Origin: JADJWR01 sp964509545
GTDB lineage: Bacteria > Pseudomonadota > Gammaproteobacteria > Burkholderiales > Burkholderiaceae_F
DNA length: 64,000 nt
NCBI GenBank assembly: GCA_964509545.1
Contig: CAZDXQ010000001.1
Coordinates: 186,001 to 250,000 of the forward strand
Direction: 5' to 3'
Part shown: positions 42,984-50,218 of the stretch, one piece after another
How the letters are laid out: each line of letters opens with the position of its first letter
How positions within the stretch are numbered: the first letter of the stretch is position 1
Program-made: the position numbers and the translations under genes
Notes under the pieces: model-generated
Told to the model about the DNA's origin: nothing
Database searches by the model: none
The model's input: only the letters and a program-made list of their open reading frames with translations

Positions 42984-43568
42984 TCATCGCACCGCCGCTG
43001 CGGCCGCGGTCTTTGCCTTCTCGTAATCGTGCCCGACGTCCGTGTGACACTCGATGCAGACCAGGGGACTCTGCTGCAGCAGGGGAGCGTGCATCTCGGC
43101 CACCGCAGGCTTGTCGGCGTTCGCCATGCGGCCCGGGTCGTGACAGCCACGGCAGGTCAGCGAGGAATTCGAGGTCATGAAGTCCTTGACCTGGGCGGAC
43201 AGTCTCTCGCGCTCCGCCTGCCATTTCTGTTCCGTGCCGATCGTGCCACGGGCCTCGTGGTAGGCGTCGCGCATGCCGGCCTTTGCCTTGTACGCGAGCA
43301 GGGCCACGTACTGAAAGGCATTCGCTTGCTGGCTCTCGTAGGGAATGTGGCAATCCGAGCAGCCCGCCGTGACGCCGGATCGGGTCTTTGCGTGCGCCCC
43401 GTGCTGATAAGCAGCGGCGACCCATTGCATCGAGTGGCAGGCGGTCGAGCAGAACTCGTTCGAACTCGACCAGTGCACCATGGAGTTCGTTGCTGCGACG
43501 GCGACGACGCCGGCAACTGCACCGATGACCAGCACGGCCAGCGTGCCCCAAAGTTTCACGTTCTTCAT
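42984..43568 (-). CDS. NapC/NirT-family tetraheme quinol-oxidising cytochrome c
   Basis: A 194-residue membrane-anchored protein: one N-terminal span (about 6-27), then four heme sites CSTACH (CX3CH), CSDCH, CRGCH and CIECH. The N-terminal layout, with the first heme just after the anchor followed by SMQW, is that of NapC/NirT/NrfH/CymA proteins that take electrons from quinol and pass them to periplasmic cytochromes. The first heme motif is CX3CH where the family usually has CXXCH. It could feed the nitrite reductase or the outer-membrane conduits; no partner gene is adjacent. The ATG is at 43568. Confidence 0.82.
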   Translation of the reverse strand: MKNVKLWGTLAVLVIGAVAGVVAVAATNSMVHWSSSNEFCSTACHSMQWVAAAYQHGAHAKTRSGVTAGCSDCHIPYESQQANAFQYVALLAYKAKAGMRDAYHEARGTIGTEQKWQAERERLSAQVKDFMTSNSSLTCRGCHDPGRMANADKPAVAEMHAPLLQQSPLVCIECHTDVGHDYEKAKTAAAAAVR

Positions 43569-43736
43569 TCAGGCGATCTCCGCGCGAGTGCGGACGGCAT
43601 CCTATCGCAAGCACCTCGGCTGCGGACGCGCCGACTTTGAGCTAGCGCAAGGTCTGCGTGCCCGGCGGCGCGCACGCAACGTCCTTCCGCAGCGCTTGGT
43701 GATGGATCACGGGCGTGCACGTTCCGCACGGTTGCA

Positions 43737-43883
43737 TCACGATCGATACACCAAGCGGCAATCCGCGGCGACGGCGCTCCACTTGCCAGCGTTGGCGGCG
43801 ACGCCAGCGTGGCACGCGAGGCAGGTTTCGTTCGAACTGGCTGCGAGCGGCTCGCCGGCACGTGCCGCGGCGTCCTCAGTCAC
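43737..43883 (-). pseudogene. Short heme-motif remnant
   Basis: A 48-residue frame (GTG at 43883) containing N-E-T-C-L-A-C-H-A-G and little else. It has no signal peptide and is far below the size of any class I cytochrome. It lies in the 354-base gap between the NapC-type gene and the frameshifted small cytochrome. Probably a leftover of a degraded cytochrome gene. Chance occurrence of CXXCH cannot be excluded, and the rest of the gap shows nothing. Confidence 0.3.
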
Positions 43884-43922
43884 CCCACACGCATGAACAC
43901 ATCCAGCGCCAGCGCCACGCAG

Positions 43923-44206
43923 TCAGAGCCCGACGACCCACTCCAGGATGGCTTTCAGCTCGGCTTCGCTGGTGGTGGACTTTGGATGGCGCTGCCACGG
44001 GCGAGCTTCTTCACGGCCGCCTCGACATAGTCCTTGTTGCCCTTGTTCTTGGCGGCGATGTCCTTGAAAGACGAGGCCGTCTTCTTCTTGTCGACGTCGT
44101 GGCACTTCATGCAGCCGGCGGCGTTGGCCTTGTCGGCAGAGGCGTGGGCCGCACCACCGACCAGCAGGCTGGCGGCGGCGATCGCGGCGATAACGAACGA
44201 CTTCAT
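43923..44206 (-). pseudogene. Frameshifted small class I cytochrome c
   Basis: Begins as a normal exported cytochrome: ATG at 44206 with AGGAGAAG upstream, a signal peptide, and CMKCH near residue 32. The frame then runs into a premature stop at 43955. A one-base change near 43988 (an apparent missing G in GGCAGC-GCC) restores a frame that ends H-P-K-S-T-T-S-E-A-E-L-K-A-I-L-E-W-V-V-G-L at 43923. That closely matches the end of the intact paralog at 41952-42251. Total length is 284 bases, one short of a multiple of three. It may be a true mutation or a sequencing error. As in the paralog, His replaces the axial Met. Confidence 0.75.
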
Positions 44207-44508
44207 CGGCGCTTCTCCTATCGGCAGAGTTGGGCGGGTCGAGGCGCTGCGCGGACACGGCCACCGCAGCTGCGTGCCTGCGGCGAGGCGGCCACGCACG
44301 CAACGGGGGAATCTGCAGGACGTGGCTCCCGGCAAGCCTGTGCTGCGTCAATACCCGCTTGCCGCCCGGGCGACATGAGGCCGTCGCGGCGGCCGGCCGG
44401 CAACTCGCCGCCGCAGGCGCGGTGACCGGATGTTTCCACCTGGCGCCGCTGCAACGAGGCGTTACAACGATCGCGCGCGACGGCGCCACGGCCGAGGTAC
44501 CTTCCGTG

Positions 44509-44615
44509 CGTCGCCGCGTCCTGCGCAGGTCGCGGCGACGAAGACTCCTCCGATGGCGCCGTTTCCTCCTCCCGGCGCCGAACTACCCGGGCTGCCCCGT
44601 GCAGCCCGTTTTTTT
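44509..44615 (+). ncRNA. Candidate structured small RNA with anti-Shine-Dalgarno loop
   Basis: Three hairpins in a row on the plus strand. First, CGTCGCCGCG (44509-44518) pairs with CGCGGCGACG (44531-44540), and its loop CCTGCGCAGG can itself pair. Second, GGCGCC (44555-44560) pairs with GGCGCC (44574-44579) around a 13-base loop reading GTTTCCTCCTCCC. Third, an intrinsic terminator at 44588-44615. The linker at 44545-44551 also has CTCCTCC. A loop exposing CCTCCTCCC complementary to ribosome-binding sites, followed by a terminator, is the layout of anti-SD regulatory RNAs described in other proteobacteria. No plus-strand gene ends here, so the terminator needs its own transcript. The 5' end and promoter were not located. 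Confidence 0.55.
44588..44615 (+). terminator. Strong intrinsic terminator
   Basis: The 8-bp stem CGGGCTGC/GCAGCCCG with a CCCGT loop, followed by seven T. No protein gene on the plus strand ends upstream within 2.7 kb, which supports an RNA gene ending here. Confidence 0.85.
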
Positions 44616-44783
44616 CTGTCGTCGTCGCACTGCCGCGTCGTACCGGCCGCGTTTGTTTCCCTCTGTGACCGGCCGCGGAAGAAGCAATGGCGGGTTACAT
44701 CTGCGCACACTGCGTGCGGCCGACCGGGCGCAGCATGACTGCACAGACCGCAACCGAGGCGGTCGTTGACGAAGGAGAAAGCC

Positions 44784-45317
44784 ATGCGAGCGAAGAAATC
44801 GATCCTGTCACTGGCCATGGTCAGCCTGTTCGCTGCGACGGGTGTGGCGCTTGCCTACCGCCCCGGGCCGCAGGGCGGCGGCCAGCGCCTGGGCGGCCCG
44901 CCAGCCGACGCGGCGCAGCACGCCGAGCGCATGCAGCTGCGCCTGAGTTCCATGAAGGAGGCGCTGAAGCTGCAGCCGAACCAGCTCGACGCGTGGAACG
45001 CCTACGAGGCGAAGGTGAAGGCCGAGGGCCAGGTCCGCTTCGAGATGCGCCAGGCGATGCACCAGCCGCAGGCCGACGCGCAGGCGCAGGCCGATCAGCG
45101 CGTGGCCATGATGAAGCACAGGGCGCAGGCAGCCGACGAGATCAACGGCCTGCGCAAGGCGCTGGCGGCCACGCTGTCGGCCGAGCAGAAGGCGACCTTC
45201 GATCAGTACGCATTCGGGCCACGCTTCGCCGGCGGGCCCGACGGTCGGCGGCAGGGCTTCGGCGCTGGCGGCGGGCGCGGGCCGGGCCACGGCCGCGGCT
45301 GCGTCGGCGCTGCCTGA
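44784..45317 (+). CDS. Spy/CpxP-like periplasmic LTXXQ protein
   Basis: A 177-residue exported protein with a signal peptide (about 1-24), a helical core with the two L-x-x-x-Q type motifs of the family (LQPNQLDAW and LSAEQKATF), Met/Gln/Ala-rich helices, and a Gly/Arg/His-rich tail ending GRGC. Spy-like proteins are envelope stress chaperones, and relatives such as CnrX/ZraP sense or bind metals. It lies next to nickel genes, so a metal-linked role is possible but not shown. The ATG has GAAGGAGAAA upstream. A GC-rich hairpin (45338-45360) follows the stop without a T-run. Confidence 0.75.
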   Translation: MRAKKSILSLAMVSLFAATGVALAYRPGPQGGGQRLGGPPADAAQHAERMQLRLSSMKEALKLQPNQLDAWNAYEAKVKAEGQVRFEMRQAMHQPQADAQAQADQRVAMMKHRAQAADEINGLRKALAATLSAEQKATFDQYAFGPRFAGGPDGRRQGFGAGGGRGPGHGRGCVGAA

Positions 45318-45417
45318 TCGAACCGGGACTTCCCGCGAGCGCCGGCCCCGTGCCGGCGCTTCGCGCTTTCGCGCGCCGCAGGCCGGCGCGATTGCGCCGA
45401 GGATCGCAGCCGCGCCG

Positions 45418-46242
45418 TTACGCCGCGACTGTCCGCCGCGCCGCGTCGCGCAGCGCAAGCCCGCGCGCGACCAGGAAGCTGGAGCCGATCACCGCGACGA
45501 CGATCGTGCCGAACGCCAGTTCCTTGCCGTCGCTCCACGCATCCACCGCCGGCAGCGCGAGCCTGGCCACGCCGAAGGCCGCCACCAGCAGCGCCACGCC
45601 GGACACGGCCAGCCCCATCACCCGCGACGCGAGCACCGCGATCTGGTCGGCGCGGGCGATCAGCCGCGAGATCCACAGCCCGTTGACGCCGTCGGTGACC
45701 AGCATGCCGAGCACGAACAGCAGGCCGAGCGCGATTGCGTGCTCGACGCCGCCGAATTGCGCCGCCGTCAGCGCGAACAACGCGCTCTGCGAGACGGTGT
45801 CGAAACTCGCCGCGAACAGCGCCCCGACCAGCGCCACCGACCACGGCCGTCCGGCCCGGTTCAGCCGGCCGAGGAAACGGCCCCGGATCCCAACCGGCGC
45901 CACCACTTCGTGCGGCGCCGCGCCGAGCACCGCACGCAGGTTGACGATGCCGATCAGCGTCAGGAAGCCGATCGAGATCCACGCCCCCGACAGTTCCAGC
46001 CACTGCGGCGCCGACCAGCGCTCGCTGGCCAGGCCGACGACGACGGCAATCGCCACCACGACCGCGCCGTGGCCGAGCGAGAACAGCGCGCCGCAATAAC
46101 GCGCGAACAGCCGCCCGGCGCGGGCGTTGTAGCGGGTCAGCCCGTCGATCGCAGCGAGGTGGTCGGCGTCAAAGCCGTGCTTCAGCCCGAGCAGGAAGAC
46201 CAGCGCGGCCAGCGCGGTCCATTCGGTGGGCAGGTCGTACAT
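45418..46242 (-). CDS. hoxN: Nickel/cobalt permease, NiCoT family
   Basis: A 274-residue inner-membrane permease with about eight spans. The NiCoT signature HGFDADH (H-x4-D-H) lies in the second helix region within LGLKHGFDADHLAAIDGLTR. Later conserved segments include the LGHGAVV and SFDTVSQSALF motifs. It supplies nickel for the hydrogenase encoded downstream. The ATG at 46242 has AGGAGT upstream. Preference for nickel over cobalt is inferred from the adjacent nikR and hydrogenase genes. Confidence 0.9.
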   Translation of the reverse strand: MYDLPTEWTALAALVFLLGLKHGFDADHLAAIDGLTRYNARAGRLFARYCGALFSLGHGAVVVAIAVVVGLASERWSAPQWLELSGAWISIGFLTLIGIVNLRAVLGAAPHEVVAPVGIRGRFLGRLNRAGRPWSVALVGALFAASFDTVSQSALFALTAAQFGGVEHAIALGLLFVLGMLVTDGVNGLWISRLIARADQIAVLASRVMGLAVSGVALLVAAFGVARLALPAVDAWSDGKELAFGTIVVAVIGSSFLVARGLALRDAARRTVAA

Positions 46243-46268
46243 CGCGGCACTCCTGGGGACGACAGGCG

Positions 46269-46295
46269 GTAGGAACAATGCCGCAATCGTCATAC
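46269..46295 (-). promoter_or_regulatory. Candidate NikR operator
   Basis: GTAGGA-N15-TCATAC sits 27 bases upstream of the nickel permease ATG. The E. coli NikR site is GTATGA-N16-TCATAC. One half is perfect and the other has one mismatch, but the spacing is one base short. Placement between nikR and the permease gene makes it plausible. Confidence 0.35.
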
Positions 46296-46352
46296 GCCGC
46301 CCTTGCGCTCGATCAAGGGCGGCGGTCGCCGGCCCCCGCCTTCGCCGGCCCG

Positions 46353-46832
46353 TCAGCCGCGCGGCTTCAGGTGCACGTGCGCGCGGCCGTGGCCATGACC
46401 ATGCTCGCGCGCGTGCGCATGCCTGTGGCCGAGCTCGGCCGTGACCACGTTCAGCTGCCCGTGCCGGACGCCACGCTCGGCGATCAAGCGGTCGGCGAAG
46501 GCCTGCACCTCGTCGAGGTGGCCGCGCAGGATCACGCTTTCCAGGCAGTGCTCGTGGTCCAGGTGCGCGTGCAGCGTGGAGACGCACAGGTCGTGATAGC
46601 GGTGCTGCAGCTCGACCAGCCGGTCGGCCAGGTCGCGCTCGTGGTGGTTGTAGACGTAGGAGAGGTTGGCCACGCAGTGCGCGTGAGGCTGGCGGTCGCG
46701 GCGCTGCGACTCCAGCGCCAGGCGGATCAGGTCGCGCACCGCCTCCGAGCGGTTCTCGTAGCCACGGGCGGCGATCAGGGTGTCGAACTCGCGGGCGAGT
46801 TCCTCGGCGAGCGAGATCGTGAACCGTTCCAT
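46353..46832 (-). CDS. nikR: Nickel-responsive regulator NikR
   Basis: A 159-residue ribbon-helix-helix repressor. The N-terminal DNA-binding part is RFTISLAEELAREFD. The ACT-like metal domain holds the four nickel ligands: His in VYNHHERDL, two His and Cys in HLDHEHCLESVILRG. The C-terminal tail is His-rich (REHGHGHGRAHVH), a possible extra nickel store. It probably represses the permease gene downstream when nickel is plentiful. Confidence 0.93.
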   Translation of the reverse strand: MERFTISLAEELAREFDTLIAARGYENRSEAVRDLIRLALESQRRDRQPHAHCVANLSYVYNHHERDLADRLVELQHRYHDLCVSTLHAHLDHEHCLESVILRGHLDEVQAFADRLIAERGVRHGQLNVVTAELGHRHAHAREHGHGHGRAHVHLKPRG

Positions 46833-46862
46833 CGTCGTCTCCGGGCAGCGGGTTCGCGCAGG

Positions 46863-48542
46863 CTACACCGCGCGCTTTCTGCGGTGCGCGGCCAGGTGCA
46901 GCGGCGTCCAGGCGTGCGGCACCTTGTGCACGAAGTGCGCCCGCGCGTAGTGGTAGCTGGGGTCGAAGCCGTAGAAGTTGCGCTTCATCCGCGCCAGCTC
47001 GTCGTCGCGGTAGGCGGCGAGCGGCCGTTCGGACTCGTCGGCGGCGCGGCGCGACTGCTTCTCCGCCAGCCGCGCCGCGAAGTCGGCCGATTCAGCGATC
47101 CGCGCGGCCGCCTCGACCGCCTGCGGCAGGAAGTCGTCGCGGCCGGCGTCGAACACCCGGTCGACCAGCCCGAGTTCGATCGCCTGCGCCATGCCCACGG
47201 GCAGCCGGTTCTGCATCACCGCGCTTGGGCTCCCGCGCCTGACCCGCCGCGGCAGCGTGTAGGTCCAGTACTCCGAGCCGTACAGGTTGCCCATGTTCTT
47301 GTAGTGCGGGTTCAGCAGCACGCCGGCGCGCGCCCAGACCTCGTCGCAGGCAAAGCCGAGGAAGCAGCCGCCGGCACCGGCGTTGCCCTGCAGCGCTGCC
47401 ACGGTGATGCGATCGTTGGTCTCGAGCACCGCGCGGCAGACGTCGTCGATGGCGTTGATGTTGCGCCACGATTCGTCGGCAGGGCTGGCGGCCGCCTCGA
47501 TCACGTTCAGATGGATGCCGTTGCTGAAGAATTCCGGCCCGCCGGCGAGCATCAGCACGCGGGTGGGCCGCGCCAGCGCCGCACGATAGGCCGCCAGCAG
47601 TTCCTCGCATTGCGCGCTGCTCATCGCGCCGTTGTAGAAGGGAAAGTGCAGCACGCCCACGCTGCCCGCTTCCTCGTAGCGGATCTCGGCGAAGCCGTCG
47701 GCCTCGGGCAGCGCCGCCCATGGCTGCGGCAAGGCCAGCGCCACCGGCAGCTTCAGCGCGCCGTCGACATCGGCCCGCCTGCAGTGGCCGATCCAGACGC
47801 CCCCATCGCGCGTGGCGCGCAGCACGGCGCGGCCGCTACGCGCGATGACGGCGCCCGGCGGCGCGTTCGGCGTGTGCGGCGCCGGATGCGCGTCGTACAG
47901 CAGGCACGGTGTGCCGAACAGCTCGTCGAGCAGACCCGGCGCGCCGTCGGCGGCGGCGATCTTGCGCAGCACAGTCGCGGTGTCGTCGCGCGTCCAGTCG
48001 ATTCGCCGCCCCTGCTGTTTCAGCAGCGGCCGCGCGCAGCCGCGCACGCCCGAGGCGCCGGACACGACCCGCTGCGGGGTGAAGCCGCCGCCGGCCAGAC
48101 GTTCGATCGCCGCCAGCACGGCCCGGACCGCCGCTTCGGTCACCTCGCCGCGATAGAGGCTCGACTTGGTGCCGGCGCGCATCGGAAAGGACTCGGCTGC
48201 CCACACCGGCCCCGCATCCATCTCGGCCTCGGCCTGCAGCACGGTCACGCCCCATTCGGCTTCGCCGTCCTGGATCGCCCAGTCGAGCGCGCTCGGACCG
48301 CGGTCGCCGACGATGCCGGGGTGGACGATCAGGCAGATGTGCCTTCGCCACACGCTTTCGGGAATCGCCCGCTTCAGGAACGGCGCGACGATCAGGTCGG
48401 GAGCGAACATGGCCACCGCCTCCTCGGTCACCGAATCGGCGATGTCGAACTCGACCGACAGTTCGTGCCCGCGCGAGCGCAGCTCGACGTAAAGGCGCTG
48501 CGTCAGGCTGTTGAAGCTGCGGGTGAGGAACAGGATGCGCAT
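46863..48542 (-). CDS. hypX: Hydrogenase maturation factor HypX (CO ligand synthesis)
   Basis: A 559-residue two-domain enzyme. The N-terminal half (about 1-270) resembles formyl-tetrahydrofolate-dependent formyltransferases (HPGIVGDRGPSALDWAI). The C-terminal half (about 280-559) is an enoyl-CoA-hydratase-like domain. HypX/HoxX makes the CO ligand of the NiFe site from formyl groups under aerobic conditions, so its presence suggests that hydrogenase is matured in air. It lies between nikR and a small membrane protein on the same strand. Confidence 0.93.
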   Translation of the reverse strand: MRILFLTRSFNSLTQRLYVELRSRGHELSVEFDIADSVTEEAVAMFAPDLIVAPFLKRAIPESVWRRHICLIVHPGIVGDRGPSALDWAIQDGEAEWGVTVLQAEAEMDAGPVWAAESFPMRAGTKSSLYRGEVTEAAVRAVLAAIERLAGGGFTPQRVVSGASGVRGCARPLLKQQGRRIDWTRDDTATVLRKIAAADGAPGLLDELFGTPCLLYDAHPAPHTPNAPPGAVIARSGRAVLRATRDGGVWIGHCRRADVDGALKLPVALALPQPWAALPEADGFAEIRYEEAGSVGVLHFPFYNGAMSSAQCEELLAAYRAALARPTRVLMLAGGPEFFSNGIHLNVIEAAASPADESWRNINAIDDVCRAVLETNDRITVAALQGNAGAGGCFLGFACDEVWARAGVLLNPHYKNMGNLYGSEYWTYTLPRRVRRGSPSAVMQNRLPVGMAQAIELGLVDRVFDAGRDDFLPQAVEAAARIAESADFAARLAEKQSRRAADESERPLAAYRDDELARMKRNFYGFDPSYHYARAHFVHKVPHAWTPLHLAAHRRKRAV

Positions 48543-48566
48543 GCGTGCAAGGCGCTGCGGCGAGGC

Positions 48567-48959
48567 TCAGCGCAGGCCGCGCAGGCCGGCGGCCAGCCAC
48601 GGCGCAACGAGCAGCACGAGCATGGCCGCGCCGAGGTAGCCGCCGGCGACCGGATTGAAGTCGGCCGCGATCCGCTGCCATGAATAGCCGAACACCGAGC
48701 GGCCGACGGCGACGTCGAATACGACCATCAGCACCAGCCACAGCGCACCGAGCGCCATCTGCCGCCGGAAGCCGACGGCGCCGATCCAGCGGATGGTCAG
48801 CGTAGCGATGACGACGATGATCAGCGCGCCGGTCACGAGCGAAGCCTGCCGCGCCGGCAGGTCGCCGAGCCGGGGCTGCGGGAACGTCACGCGCAGGATG
48901 CCGTGCACCGTTTCGGCCGCGGCGATCAGCAGCCAGACGAGGAAACCGCGCAACCACAT
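48567..48959 (-). CDS. Small four-span membrane protein of the hyp cluster
   Basis: A 130-residue hydrophobic protein with spans near 5-20, 42-60, 68-88 and 105-125. It contains VHGILR and WIGAVGFRRQ and has no cofactor motif. Not recognised as a known Hyp or Hup protein. It lies 24 bases from hypX and 30 bases from hypE, all in the same direction, so it probably belongs to the maturation operon. Confidence 0.65.
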   Translation of the reverse strand: MWLRGFLVWLLIAAAETVHGILRVTFPQPRLGDLPARQASLVTGALIIVVIATLTIRWIGAVGFRRQMALGALWLVLMVVFDVAVGRSVFGYSWQRIAADFNPVAGGYLGAAMLVLLVAPWLAAGLRGLR

Positions 48960-48989
48960 GAAGCGATCCGCCGATGACAGCGCTTCGCC

Positions 48990-50069
48990 TCAGCAGATGC
49001 GCGGCAGCTGTTCGCCGGTCAGCCAGTCGACGACGCGGCGGCCGCCGAAGCGGGTGGCCATCTGCACGAAGTGATGCGGATCCTCGGTCACCGTGCCGAT
49101 GCGCGCGGCGTCCCTGCCCAGCGGATGGGCGCGCATTGCGGCGAGCACCGCGTCGGCGTCCTCGGCGGCGACGATCGCCACCAGCTTGCCCTCGTTGGCC
49201 ACATACAGCGGGTCGAGCCCGAGAAACTCGCAGGCCGCCTCGACCTGCGGCCGCACCGGGATCGCCGCTTCCTCGATCAGCATGCCCACGCCGCTCTGGC
49301 CGGCGATCTCGTTCAGCAGGGTGGCCAGCCCGCCGCGCGTCGGGTCGCGCAGCGCGTGGATGCCGCGCGCAGGATCAGCGAGCATCGCCTCGCGCACGGG
49401 CCCGAGCATCGCCGCCACCAGCGCGTGCAGCGCCGCGGTGTCGGAGCGCAGGTCAGCGCCGAAGGCGAGCGACTCGCGGGTGGACATGATCGTCATGCCG
49501 TGGTCGCCGATGAAGCCCGACAGCAGGATCGCGTCGCCCGGCCGCGCGTACTGGCCGCCGATCACCAGACCTTCATCGACCACGCCGACGCCGGTGGTGG
49601 TGATGAACACGCCGTCGCCCTTGCCCTGCTCGACCACCTTGGTGTCGCCGGTGACGATCGCCACGTTCGCCTCGCGCGCCGCGCGGGCCATCGACTCGAC
49701 GATGCGCTTGAGGTCGACCAATGGAAAACCTTCTTCGAGGATGAAGCTCGCCGCCAGATAGACCGGCACCGCGCCGGCCATCGCCACGTCGTTGACCGTG
49801 CCGTGCACCGACAGGCAGCCGATGTCGCCGCCGGGGAAGAACAGCGGCGTGATCACGTGGCTGTCGGTGGCCATCACCACCCGGCCGGGCGGCAGCACCA
49901 CGCGCGCCATGTCGTTGCCCTGCGCCAGCCATTCGTTATCGAAGGCCGCGGCGAACAGCTGCTCGATCAGCTGCTTCATCGCCCGACCGCCGCCGCCGTG
50001 CGTCATGTCGACGCGGCCGTGCTTGAGATCCAGCGGGCGGACGTAACCGGGCTTGATCGGCGCGTTCAT
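48990..50069 (-). CDS. hypE: Hydrogenase maturation protein HypE
   Basis: A 359-residue AIR-synthase-fold ATPase that dehydrates the carbamoylated C-terminal cysteine to a thiocyanate, donating the cyanide ligand. The chain ends GEQLPRIC, the diagnostic C-terminal PRIC with the reactive Cys as last residue. N-terminal HGGGGRAM is the usual glycine-rich segment. The ribosome site GAGG lies directly after the duplicated hypD tail at 50077-50174. Confidence 0.96.
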   Translation of the reverse strand: MNAPIKPGYVRPLDLKHGRVDMTHGGGGRAMKQLIEQLFAAAFDNEWLAQGNDMARVVLPPGRVVMATDSHVITPLFFPGGDIGCLSVHGTVNDVAMAGAVPVYLAASFILEEGFPLVDLKRIVESMARAAREANVAIVTGDTKVVEQGKGDGVFITTTGVGVVDEGLVIGGQYARPGDAILLSGFIGDHGMTIMSTRESLAFGADLRSDTAALHALVAAMLGPVREAMLADPARGIHALRDPTRGGLATLLNEIAGQSGVGMLIEEAAIPVRPQVEAACEFLGLDPLYVANEGKLVAIVAAEDADAVLAAMRAHPLGRDAARIGTVTEDPHHFVQMATRFGGRRVVDWLTGEQLPRIC

Positions 50070-50076
50070 CCGAACC

Positions 50077-50174
50077 TCACGCCGCGTGTACCGCGATCTC
50101 GCGGAAGCGGCCGTAGGTGTAGTGCGCGGCGCAGGCGCCTTCGCTGGAGACCATGCAGCTGCCGACCGGGTTTT
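50077..50174 (-). pseudogene. Orphan duplicate of the hypD 3' end
   Basis: In the gap between hypD and hypE this stretch encodes a second copy of the HypD C-terminus: NPVGSCMVSSEGACAAHYTY, then GRFREIAVHAA and a stop. The intact hypD ends instead with RELPIRVSVQA. Fifty-two bases (50123-50174) are identical to 50274-50325 in hypD. The stop of this copy abuts the hypE ribosome site, as expected for the ancestral hypD end, so it is probably what remains after a duplication or recombination in the gene. Confidence 0.75.
50123..50174. repeat. 52-bp direct repeat, orphan copy
   Basis: Identical to 50274-50325, offset 151 bases. It covers the sequence encoding the conserved cysteine-containing C-terminal segment of HypD. 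Confidence 0.95.
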
Positions 50175-50218
50175 GGCTGCGGCCGGCGCTTCGCGCCTTA
50201 ACGTTCGCTGCGCTCACG

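Larger units (their letters stand above)
44207..44783. other. Non-coding region with a probable small RNA
   Basis: 577 bases without a convincing protein gene between the frameshifted cytochrome and the Spy-like gene. The right half contains three successive perfect hairpins ending in a T7 run (44509-44615, listed separately). The first 250 bases hold nothing recognised beyond the ribosome site of the cytochrome gene. Confidence 0.6.

Noticed and set aside
44687..46099. Long plus-strand frame spanning the Spy-like gene and the nickel permease region
   Set aside because: It is in a different frame from the Spy-like gene and antisense to the NiCoT permease, with no domain of its own.
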